A stretch of 64,000 nt of DNA from Trichostrongylus colubriformis (Eukaryota > Nematoda > Chromadorea > Rhabditida > Trichostrongylidae), in NCBI GenBank assembly GCA_963978905.1, contig OZ022261.1:11595992-11659991 (forward strand). The letters run 5' to 3'. The notes beneath the pieces are model-generated. The model was not told where the DNA came from, searched no databases, and saw nothing but the letters and a program-made list of their open reading frames with translations. The translations under genes and the position numbers were made by a program. Positions 23,446 to 33,624 of this stretch are shown one piece after another (the first letter of the stretch is position 1; each line of letters begins with the position of its first letter).

Positions 23446-24850
23446 GGGAGGGGGGCTTTAGTCAGGATTGACCTCCCACGACTCCTGCCTCGCACCTTCC
23501 CTAATTACTTCGCACCTCTCCGAATGCGCCTGAGGGATGACCTCCCTAATTGCCTTCACTTAAGTCAACATTTACAGCGCAAGGAACAGAAAGCGTGGAA
23601 TTAATTGAAATTATTAGGTTGTAAGGAAAGTTCTGGCCGGTTTTTCGCGTTAATATGAATTCAAACCTCAGAGCGCGTCAACACGAATCAGCTACATATT
23701 GTGCTCCTTAGATAGAAAAAAAGTAGCTTTTTCTGGATATGTTTTATTTGAAATGCCACAAGGTTTCCGAATTTTACTAGGGGGATTTTGAAGTACTGCG
23801 AAAATGGCACTTTTTGGATGACTTCACTTCAGGAGTTCTCGTTTAGCCAAGTCCCAGCGAAGGTGACCAGAAATGTGAGTGCTGCAAGGGGAGGGGGTGA
23901 AGCATGGGATGGAATACTTTGTCTCTGCTTTCAGAAGTGCAGAAAAGAGAACGACCTGCTCGAATCGTCAATTGATCAAATCGCTCTAACTGAAACGGCA
24001 GAAAGCGATGAGAGCCCATACTTGCAGGGAATGTCCAAAAGTATTGGCCCTCAACACACAAACTTGGTTAGCCACCTCAAGTAACCTTGATTTGGAAAAA
24101 CACAAAAAAGAGTGCCGCGGGACCACTCAGAGCAGCTTGCGCAAGCGTATTCTCCACAAATCCTCTTTCCCAAACATCTGGACAGCTTCTTCAGCAGCAG
24201 TGTTCAGAAGGAGTGGTGATCTGAAGTTGACTTTTTTTTGATTTCGCGCTATATAAATCATTACTCTTCATCAAAATGAGATCTGCAATTATCCATGACA
24301 TTTCCAAAAGCGTTGCGAATCAAATGGTGCTCATTCTGTGAGGAAAGACGCAGTCTAAGCCGAGTTATGATCTTGCGAAGCTGAAATTGCGAGAAGCGGC
24401 CAAAACCTAATATTAAGAATTCATGAAAGAAAGAGAGATAAAGTAAAATGTGAAAAATGGAACAATGGGTCTGAAGTGAAAAAGAACTATTTGAGCAATT
24501 CATGAGAAGTAATTCTTGTAGTTTTCTGATTTTCTGATCTCTGAGTCCAAAAACATTCGTGAGAAACAAGATACTTTCTATCTACGTCTTACTATCCTTA
24601 TATTACTAACTTTTATATAATTTCAAAATTCTTTTTTTTTTGCTTCATAATGATTCCATTCAATTCTAATTATTCCATCTAGCTGATGTAATAAAGACCT
24701 TGATTAGTAACGTAGTTGATGAATCGATGAAGACAGATCGGCCAATTAAGCGAGGTCATCCCTTAGGCGCATTCGGAGAGGTGCGAAGTGATTAGGGAAG
24801 GTGCGAGGCAGGAGTCGTGGGAGGTCAATCCTGACTAAAGCCCCCCTCCC
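23446..24850. mobile_element. MULE-like non-autonomous element with 10 bp target duplication
   Basis: The ends are inverted repeats of about 100 bp, differing at only about two positions (GGGAGGGGGGCTTTAGTCAGG... at 23446; its complement ends at 24850). The 10 bases AACTTGCCGG stand immediately outside both ends in the same orientation (23436-23445 and 24851-24860), a clean target-site duplication. Long TIRs with 9-10 bp duplications are characteristic of Mutator-like elements. No transposase is seen inside. Parts of the interior are repeated at 28510-28760 and 29540-30250. The near identity of the arms points to recent insertion. Confidence 0.82.
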
Positions 24851-24911
24851 AACTTGCCGGAAGTAACCCAAGGAAAGCGAACGTAATCAAAAAGAAGAAG
24901 CAGGCTCCAAC

Positions 24912-25273
24912 CTGTACAGGTGTTTCGTATAGAGCAACATAATACCGATCAGTTTCGAATTTGCACTGTCGACTACCAGAATAGTATGTGTTGATAACGA
25001 AATCCATTTCTGATATAATGACTTCAAATGAGCGATTATATAGTGATTGGACCCGTTGTTGAACAGCCTGAAACCTTAAAGTTTGTCGGGTTGCCAATGT
25101 CCCGGTGGATACGGTCAGATGAATAAGCCACTGTACTCGAGTAATTGCACCAATGCCATCGTGCGTGCTAAGTCGATTATCGATAAGTACTGGAATTGTT
25201 GCATCGCAGCACACACCACCCATCAGCGTATGAGCGACATCACTGGCTGAAGCAGTGCAGCTGGCTGGTACAG
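24912..25273 (-). CDS. Ground-like domain gene D (2 firm exons)
   Basis: Minus-strand exons 25273-25137 and 25067-24912 (137 and 156 nt), separated by a 69 nt intron in phase 0. The first follows CATTTTTAG and encodes PASCTASASDVAH and GGVCCDATIPVLIDNRL, with the double cysteine. The second follows GTTTCAG and encodes QQRVQSLYNRSFEVIISEMDF, GSRQCKFETD and ALYETPVQ, a textbook ground-like ending. Because the intron is a multiple of three without stops, unspliced reading is open too, which hides the border. Upstream candidates are 25990-25932 (EGTSAMGNFDPASKE) and 26529-26368. The phase between 25932 and 25273 does not fit, so an exon is missing or one border is wrong. The MULE-like insertion lies 51 bases beyond the last exon. 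Confidence 0.8.
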
Positions 25274-25435
25274 CTAAAAATGAGTTGTCTGATCGTACAA
25301 GTTGACTGATTACCGTATTTTATCACATAAAGACAACAAAATACAAGAAAAATGATTAGCACGCTCGAACTACTTTGAGGACCCCACTCCAGCGAAATGC
25401 GACAACACGACCAAACCGCGCACGCATGCCGCGTG

Positions 25436-25611
25436 AGGCCGCGGTCATACTCACCGCAGGCTGGGCGTGGCTGCGTTCACAGGCAGCGAGGGAGAGTGGC
25501 ACGGGGGAGGTGCAGAGATGACGCAGGCAACGAGGCAAGGTGGCATACGCGGAGACGCAGATATACGCAGCGACGCCCTGCCGCCGGCATCGCAATGTAA
25601 GACCGCGGCCT
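25436..25611. mobile_element. MITE with AGGCCGCGGTCATACTC ends, copy 2
   Basis: Begins AGGCCGCGGTCATACTCACC and ends GTAAGACCGCGGCCT. Same interior as copy 1 (GGCGTGGCTGCGTTCACAGG). It sits just upstream of the first firm exon of ground-like gene D, probably in an intron. Confidence 0.78.
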
Positions 25612-26367
25612 AACATGCATTGCGTGATTTGCAAGTCATTGACAAGAAAGTGATTTCATTTGCTGCATAACTGTAGCTTCTGCTGTAATACAGGTCACGA
25701 TCAAGAAGGCATAGCATAAGTATAAATGTCGGCAGAAAGTGTAGAGAGCAAAGGCCACGTATGTCGCGAAAGATATTGATCGACCGTGACGCTTTTGCAA
25801 ACGCGCGCATCTGGTTCCCCAGTCTCGGCGAAAAATAACCCTACTATCACTAGATAAATTAAACACTTAGCGTAAAAAATGTTAATAACTGCAAAAACCG
25901 ATGGCATTATAATTTCATTGGTAAAAAGGACCTCTTTTGATGCGGGATCGAAGTTGCCCATCGCTGAGGTTCCCTCGATCATCGCAGGTGCTGACAGTAC
26001 AGTTTTCGATATAATTTGAATAGACATAACCAAACACCAGTATGAAGTACGCGTGATACCGGAGCCATCCGGTTAGCATGGCCGAGTGATATGGCTCTCG
26101 AACGATTTCAGTGCTTCTGAAAGCTTACAGTTATTGCATAAAAAAACAAAGAAAAATAAATATGAAATTGGCGCCATTATCAATTATGATTACAGCTGGC
26201 TCGATGGTCGTTATATGGGCACTGGAGTTTCTTATGCACCACATTTATGGAATGCGATGAGAAATCACTGAGCTGTACCTTTATGATTGGTGCTGGTTTT
26301 GTCCCGTGGCCAAAAGTCTTAGTAGAGCGTAAACTTAACCATGATGTCTTATTAAAGTATGATCAAC

Positions 26368-26529
26368 CAGCGAGACGTGTACCAATTGGAGCGAACGGCG
26401 CACGCACTTCATCATTTCGATCTCTCATCGCTGACCGTCTAACTAGCCCACTTCGAGGAGCGAAATCGGCCCACTTTCGCCGAGTCAACCTCAGAAGGTC
26501 AGAAACTTGTGAAAGTCTCCCAATCTCAG
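26368..26529 (-). CDS. Coding-like exon, possible 5' part of ground-like gene D
   Basis: Minus-strand segment after ATTTTTGTAG at 26530, ending before GTTGAT at 26367. It encodes EIGRLSQVSDLLRLTRRKW, ADFAPRSGLVRRS and APFAPIGTRLA without stops, and ends with one base over, as the 2-base start of 25990-25932 requires. No domain is recognised; it may be the N-terminal linker of gene D or an unrelated exon. Confidence 0.38.
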
Positions 26530-28165
26530 CTACAAAAATATGAGTTCAGAGCATCTCAGAATGGTATACCATAATCACTATTGTGCGTTTCCTAGTCGAA
26601 TTAAGGGTCACATAAGATTTAGTGTTTTATTCGAGATTCGATGCTAAATGTTTGAAATGAATCTCTTGAAATTCTTTGCTAATAGAATCGAGTTGTTTTT
26701 GCATCGTCTTATTACCTTTATTTTAGCAGGTACAGCTTTGTTGCCTATATTCAGTGACGACCTTCGTCGTGACTGTAGTTATGTTTGAAATGGGTCACGA
26801 TCCCATCCTTATATTTACTGAACTTATAACCTTGTTACTCGGTAAGTGTCATGTGAGATTTACAAAACGTTCTCAGGTTCCATCGAAATTGATAGGTGGA
26901 CGGGAGCAGAAAGAGCCGTCATCTATCCCGACTAAAAGTATAGTGTGTAACTTGTATTTATGAATTGTACGGATCCCATATAATGTAACGGAGGATACAA
27001 TCGCGTGTCTGTTTTCACATTTCACGCTCATCGCCACATCCAATGAGGTCAGTTCCACGCCGGTCGTATCATAACTACTTAGCATACAAATGGACGGGGT
27101 AATCTATTATCCAGAAACGTTTTCTTACCGATCTTGCTTTCTAAATGGTAGTATTAATCTGATAATGAAGAGATAAATCATGAAATAAAGACAACAGACT
27201 ATACCTCAGAAAATAGGTGTTAGGGAGAAGCTCAGGATTCTACGTTATTCGTTGTGGCTGGACGAAATAAGTAAGAACTGATGTATATGTTCTAAAAAGC
27301 CAGGGGTTGGACGATCACCAAAAGCCACAGTTAAAAAACCTGCTAGGGAGCAGAGACGTGACAATTGGTGTTTAGCTGCAATGAAAAACCCTCGAAAGGA
27401 AAACGAAAAACCACTCAAAAGGGAAACGAAAAACCAGAAAAACCTCGAGAACGAGGAGGATAGCCTGTTATAAAAGGGGTCCGTCTTGAGGGCTGATATA
27501 AGACAATCCATGGTTACGCAACTAAGGCACAACTTAGTAACTTCATTGTTGATCTATTGGACCACACTATAGATTCTACAGAGGAAAGTTGGAATAACAA
27601 CAGCTCCTGTAATTGGAATGAAAAAAGCTATGTCGAGAGATTTCGATACACTGTTAATTAAGGCTTCTGAAAGAGCCTAGCCCACGTTGATCAGGTGCTG
27701 ATAAGTGTGCCATTAGAAGAAGCTGAATAAGTGAATAAAGTTGTCGACGTGAACTTGTAGTGAATGAGTGAACGTGAATGATTGGTCAACGCGAATACTG
27801 GCTCCTAGAAGGTGCAAAGATCGTTTTCCTGTCTCCCCACTTTCTGGTTTTCTTTCCATGGAGTGATCAAGATGCACTTAAAAAGCAGACGCAACTGAGT
27901 GCGCTACGCATGTCTCTGCGCTGTCATGAAAAAAGGTGTCTCCCCATCAAAATAAATCCGATATTACAGTCCTTCTCCGGTCTCCCAATGAAAAAGCAGT
28001 GCTTGTTGCGTGGATTTCAGAAAACTGTTAATGAAATCCGCAGCGGCCACGCAAAACTGCCTGGGAACAGGCTGAAAGCGCAGGAGGCTTCATACCCCAT
28101 TACTATTCAGAAGTTACCAATTATTATTTTCTCATCCCGGGCTCCTCGGTTTGTGAGCATCAGAT
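26530..28165. other. Intergenic, no feature recognised
   Basis: Mostly AT-rich with scattered short frames. A plus-strand frame at 27778-28170 is open for 130 codons, but I recognise no motif and see no splice sites that would favour it. Confidence 0.3.
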
Positions 28166-28167
28166 TT

Positions 28168-28790
28168 TGAAGGCAGTGATAAGGGTAATTCGGGTCGAAT
28201 TTGGAAAAATCATCAAATATGAAAGTCAATGTGCTTAGTATTACGAAGATGAAGAAAAAACGGAAGGCAGCGGTCAAGAACGAAAAATCAGAATACCTCC
28301 CCGCCGTTCATTTTCAAAAGGAGCGAGTCGGGCCGAAAAACGGGGCGAACTGGGATAAAATAAGTGGCAGCTGCTGAGGAAGATGGCTCTTATAGAGCTC
28401 GGGGGCACTCTTTCTGATGGGAAATTTCGTCACATGCAGTCTTCCCTGGCTTTGCGCGACCCAGTTTAGGAGTTCTCAATACCCACATTACCCTTCTCAT
28501 TGTCTCCAAAGAAAGTTCTGGCCCGTTTTGCATATTCACAAGATAAATCCAAATTCGAAAGCGCGTCTACTTAGATCAACTTACATGTTGTGCACCTTAG
28601 ATAGACGAAAAGCCGCTCTTTCTGAAGAGGAATTCTCTCAGAACTCCATATTTGAATTAATAAGAAAGTTTCAAGGTACTACAAAAACACTTTCTGGATA
28701 ACCTCCCACACAAGTTCTTGTTTAGTCGAGTAGCAACGGACGCATTCACAAATGTCTACCCTGCAAGAGGAGAAGGCATTGCGTTAGATG
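28168..28790 (+). repeat. Dispersed repeat joining the 20.8 kb unit and the MULE-like interior
   Basis: The first ~350 bp match 20790-21155 and the following ~250 bp (from AAAGAAAGTTCTGGCCCG) match 23620-23900 inside the MULE-like element. This suggests a larger ancestral element containing both modules. Confidence 0.5.
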
Positions 28791-29539
28791 GATCAGTTTG
28801 TCCCTTGTTGTTAAAGACACCGGAAGGGGGTAATTTTGGCTTACGGTAAAACAGACGTAGTGTGGACGAGTTTGAGTGGCTGCCATTGCACAAACTCGCC
28901 AATTTGACGCCTTGGCATGGTGCCAAAAGAAGATGTTTCTCTTATAAATTTGTTTTGACCTCTTGGTTTTTACTTTGTTGTTTCTTATATTGTTTCTAGA
29001 TGTACTTACGGGCGAAGTAAAGTCGGGGGGGGGGGGGGGGGGGGAGACGCAAAATTTTCACCTACGTCAAAGCTTCTTTCTCTCCCTAGGCTTAGGCTAA
29101 AGCAGATGAGACCTATGCTTTGACAGATGCTTTTTCATGTGGGAGGAGGGGATATCAATTTTAGCCTAAGCCTAGAAAGGGAAAGGAGCTTCGACGTCGA
29201 CGCTCCCCCCGACTTTATTTGACCCTTCTGAGATTTCAGGTTTGAAAATGCACAATTAAGAAGATGTATAAGTAAACAAGTAAAACATGCAGTCTAAAGA
29301 GGAAATGATTCAAATATAAGATTCAATCAGGCCAAAGACAAGCATTAAAATGAACGCAGCGTGGCTCGGCCACGGAAGCTTGCAGTTCAGATGGAAGCGC
29401 GCCCTGGGGGAAAATAGCGCCCCACCACGCGTTTTTCAACGCCGCTTTCGTTACACACTGTGTCTGCTGAACCCATATGTTCGCTTACAGACATCATTGT
29501 TTTCGTAAGTGTTTTTCCGCCCTTGCCCCCCTCCCGGTG

Positions 29540-30250
29540 CCTTTAAGTTCAGAAATGAGAATGAGTTGCTTGAATTCGAAGTGATTAAAGCGCATTAACT
29601 AAAACGGTGGGAAGCGATGAGGCTCAGTGCTTGCAGGGGATATCTGAAAGTATTGGCTGTACCGATACACACGTTATTGACCTTTTCGGGTATCTCCGAT
29701 TTATCAAAACTGGAAGAAATCGGTGTTGCGCGACCGCATTCTCACAGATCGTTTTCCAGAACATGGAAGAGTTGCAGGCTGAGACCCTTAGGCCACGTTC
29801 ATACTTTGCGCCGGCAGGCCTCGATTGCTTTAACGGAAGCAAGGCAGAGTGGCACGGTGCAGGTGCAGAGTTACTACCCTCTAAATGATTTTCGTGTCCA
29901 GCGTGACTTTCCTGTCCAAGGCCGCAGTCATACTCACCGCCGGCAGGGCGTGGCTGCATTCACAGGCAGCGAGGAGCAGTGGCACGGGGCAGGTGCGGAG
30001 ATGACGCAGGCAAGACAGGGTAGCACTGGCGAAGACACAGAGACACGCAGCCACGCCCAGCCGCCGGCGCCGCAAAGTATGAACACGACCTTACTCTTTC
30101 ACACTCTCCAAATCTAACGTTTAGTAAACCTTATGTTTCCAATCATCTGGACAGCTCTCTCAGTAGCAGAGTATTCAGGAAGCCTTGAAGCCTCATACTG
30201 ACAAAAGTGTGACAAATTCCAAGCTGCTTAGCTTATGGAGAAAGATGCGG
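29540..30250 (+). repeat. Diverged MULE-like interior with nested MITEs
   Basis: CTTGCAGGGGATATCTGAAAGTATTGGC (read around 29630-29660) and CATCTGGACAGCTCTCTCAG (30142) correspond to blocks at about 24030 and 24175 of the MULE-like element. The MITE pair at 29789-30091 is inserted between them. Confidence 0.5.
29789..30091. mobile_element. Nested pair of GGTCATACTC-family MITEs (copy 3)
   Basis: An outer element starts GGCCACGTTCATACTTTGCG and ends CGCAAAGTATGAACACGACC, with TTA beside both ends. A second left end, AAGGCCGCAGTCATACTC at 29919, lies inside it and shares the right part. Either one copy inserted in another or an internal duplication occurred. Confidence 0.6.
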
Positions 30251-31820
30251 TCCAAGCCAGTTATGATTTCCAGAAAGCAAAGTTGCGAAAACCGGTCAGA
30301 ACTTTTCTTACGACCTAATATAAACATAGTTGCCCTGCATTTATACACATACGCATTTTCTATGCAAAGTTGCACACAATATTAGCTCAGCCAAATATAA
30401 ATTCGAAACATGGTTGAAGATTCGTCGCTTATCACAGAGTCAATCGTCACCACTCATATAAAAGACTTTTGAGCAGATCTGAGGTTAAGTAAACTTCCTC
30501 ACTATGGTCGAAAAGAGGCACCGTACCCTTGACTCGAACGGGATTTTTCAGAAACGGTCTCGGTGAGATTTTTCTTTTTGCATGATTGTTAGTCTAGAAA
30601 TGATATTGCGTGAGCAAACGATTGAATGGTAAAAAAGGTACCAAAAAGCTAAAGATCCTTGCTATTTGTTGTAGTAGAGGAGGTTAGTAAGAACGGATGA
30701 AAATGTCTTCAAATAGAAATTTGGAGTCGATTATTGAAAATTCGTGTATTCATGCTCTGTTATGTCAATGCTTCTACAGAGATTCCCACTGATGTTGAAT
30801 GGGCAAACACTAACCTTCGATTGACTCGCTTTGTGGAATTAGTCATTTGGCACGTAGTTCTCTTGTGGGAACATCATCCTTCATGCAGTGTACCCTATAT
30901 TTCATAGCTATGCATGTCAAGCTTGAACAACTCCAGCGATCTCTCTGAACAATGGCAATCTGTATCAGAAGATTGAAAGACTCTTCAACTATAAAATTTC
31001 TTTGGTGAACCAAATAGGACAAGTGAAGGGATAAGAAGAAATATTGGTGATATATATAGATGAGGAAAATATATGGCTGAATCAGGATCAAAAATAGGAA
31101 TTCAGAAAGTAAAAAAATAAAAATGTGTAAATAAAACAATAACGTTAGAGGTGCTACCGCAATGGGGAAGGGCATCCAATCATAGACATTATTTTTACCC
31201 AAGCCTAAAAAGTGAAAGGAAGCCCTTCTTTCCTCTATCAAGGCTCAGGCAAATGTATACGCCTTAATGGGACTCCTCAAGAATCTCTGCAGATGCTTAG
31301 ATAAGCGACTTTTTATAGGATGCCCCCCTCCCTTGCAATAGCACCACATAAAATAGTAAAATAATGCAAAACGAAAGCAACACATAAAAATGAAAAAAAC
31401 TGATAGGAGGAGAGGGCCCCGGTAATGCCTCTACATATTATTCCATTTCGTGTGCCACAGCGGGTCTTATTCTTATTTTTCTGGTGTCACGGACAAAGTC
31501 ACTTTTGTTTAAGCTCTGTTTTTTTTTTTTTTTTGATGGACCAAATGATCCAGACATGAACTGTCATGACTAAGCGGTCGTCACTAGACCGCCTCAAGTA
31601 CAGGGCTTATCTGATCTTTGATGCGAGGCTGCAACGTCCTTGAACCATGACCGTTGAGAGAGCTCGAAGCACCGGCTTTCCTCGAAGCTTGTATGAGGAG
31701 ATTTATGCATTACACAATTTACGAAACCGTGTACAAATGTACGCTCATAAAAATGTTGGCATATCTGAAACGTATGAATGTGCAACATTCCTTTACACAT
31801 GTAAAGCACCACACATGCAT

Positions 31821-32258
31821 CAAAGGAATAGTCCACGGAAATCTCATGATTCTAATAATTTTTGCAGTCTTCACACTGAGTACATTGCATGGAGAAACAT
31901 GTAAAGAACCGAGACATGTTCTTTGTTCCGAAGCAGACTACGAAAAACTAAAACAAGAGCAACTCCTTCGAATTTCCGCCGAGCAACATTAGAACAGCCG
32001 TCAGCGGGCAGAGTGCAACTAGAAATTTTGCGCCCCTTGCTGATTTGCTTCTCACTCTGAGTCCCTGACCACGTGACCGTCGCTTCTTTGGTTCTACTAG
32101 AGCCATAGTGGACTCACTTCGTTTGCCATCACTATGAGGCATTCTATTTTAGTCGGATATTTGTTTTTCGCGTGAAACTTTGTACGCAGCGATTAGTAAG
32201 CATATACAACATAGACATATGAGTGTCAAAAGAACTTGAATTCCCGTGGGATCAATTC
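31821..32258 (-). mobile_element. MITE, long subfamily, inverted copy
   Basis: Left boundary AAAGGAATAGTCCACGGAAA; right boundary an inverted AATTCCCGTGGGATCAATT. Read on the minus strand it follows the 2469-2919 copy (GTACAAAGTTTCACGCG, GGTCACGTGGTCAGGGA, then GACGGCTGTT). The signal-peptide-like plus-strand frame at 31846-31992 is antisense to this interior. Confidence 0.65.
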
Positions 32259-32259
32259 T

Positions 32260-33119
32260 AAACTCTACAGGAAAGAAAGTGAGTTTTCTTCAAGAGTCGG
32301 AATTTAAACTCGGCTCCATCCGGAAGTTGTCAGAATTTAGGACCTGTGTATGCTGGAGCAGAGCAGCACCATTCTATCGTGCATTTTGTGAAGACTGGCA
32401 AAAGCGAACAATCATGTTTTGAATTCGTAACTTGTTATGAGCGCATTACTTTATGCACTATTGCAGCTATTCAAAATGTTTTTTGGATGCAACAGTTAAT
32501 AATGTTTAATCCTTCGATGTTCAGCCATAGCAGGTACATATAGCTCTTAACTTCTGCAGGATAAGGGAAATCATAGCCGGCCAACGTGAAGGCCTGCCAA
32601 AGGTGATTACAAATTCATGCCTGTATCACTGTTATCCGTTACGGAACATACTTTAATGCGAAACACAACAAAATAGTATTTTGTGCATGTCTTGGTTCTA
32701 ATTACCTTATCTCGCATTCCTTCTAGCCACCAGGCCGTTCACTACGACGGTGAATTGAAGGTACTTAAGCCTGACTAGCTCTGTACTGTGATATAATGAT
32801 TTCTCTTCTTTATTATTTTTTATGCAATATTCTTTATATTGTTTTTTATCATATATTTTTGGCTTCTATTTCCTCACTTTTTTGATTTACCATTGTTCTG
32901 TCACTACATTTGCGCTGTAAGAAATTAGGTCACTGCCCTTAAGTTGTTATTTTTGTATTATGTTTTTTCTTTTATGTATTTTTGGTATATGTTTTCTCAC
33001 AATTTCGAACTGTTTCTTCCGATTTTGGTCCGGCTTTGATAGACGACATGTCAATAGACGCATCCATTAAAAATGAAATGATCAGAGTAAACTCTACGAG
33101 ATGAGGGTATAGTAACGTA
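32260..33119. other. Intergenic, AT-rich, no feature recognised
   Basis: Contains long T-rich tracts around 32800-33000. No exon, repeat border or RNA-like structure was identified. Confidence 0.35.
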
Positions 33120-33624
33120 CAGTAGCGCTCAAAAGTATTCGGCCAAACACTTTTTGCCATAACTTCTTTTCTACTTGACCAAATTTGACAAAATTTTGAT
33201 ATGTGGTGCCTGAACCTATTGTCAACATTTATTCTTATACTTGAGAGCCGCTTGACACTTTTCATGGTTTTTAACAAGAATTTACTGCAAGACCACAAAA
33301 AGTAAAAGGCTTAGTCTGGAAAAACGGCTTTCTTTGCAAAAACAAAACGAGCAAGCCATAGAGAACACCGATATTTTGTAGAAAGACCACGACTTTTGAT
33401 GGCAGCGGCACAGCGGGACGGCATAGCGATGGCACTCCAAAAAACAAAAAATTTCGTATAAACACATAACCTATACCGTTGAGCGCCAGAATAGTATATT
33501 AAGTATGCAGTGTCTCCATGTACAACATACTAAAATTTCTCTTAGATCGGTCCAGCCGCAAAAAAGTTACAAGTGAAAAACCCAAGTGAACAACCATTTG
33601 TCCGAATACTTTTGAGCGCTACTG
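33120..33624. mobile_element. Tc1/mariner-type MITE, 505 bp
   Basis: Ends CAGTAGCGCTCAAAAGTATTCGG and its complement CCGAATACTTTTGAGCGCTACTG, with TA directly outside both (33118-33119 and 33625-33626). The TIRs are about 25-30 bp and almost perfect. No transposase is present inside, so it depends on another Tc1-like element. Confidence 0.85.

Noticed and set aside
26068..26130. tRNA-like stretch GGTTAGCATGGCCGAGTG
   Set aside because: It resembles a D-arm of tRNA-Ser/Leu, but no matching acceptor stem, anticodon arm or T-arm follows.
29617..30117. 166-codon plus-strand frame
   Set aside because: It runs through the nested MITE pair and diverged MULE-like sequence; no protein family is recognisable.
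31846..31992. 48-codon plus-strand frame with an excellent signal peptide and two cysteines
   Set aside because: It lies wholly inside the inverted MITE 31821-32258 and is antisense to interior sequence shared with the copies at 2469 and 18093, so the frame is accidental.
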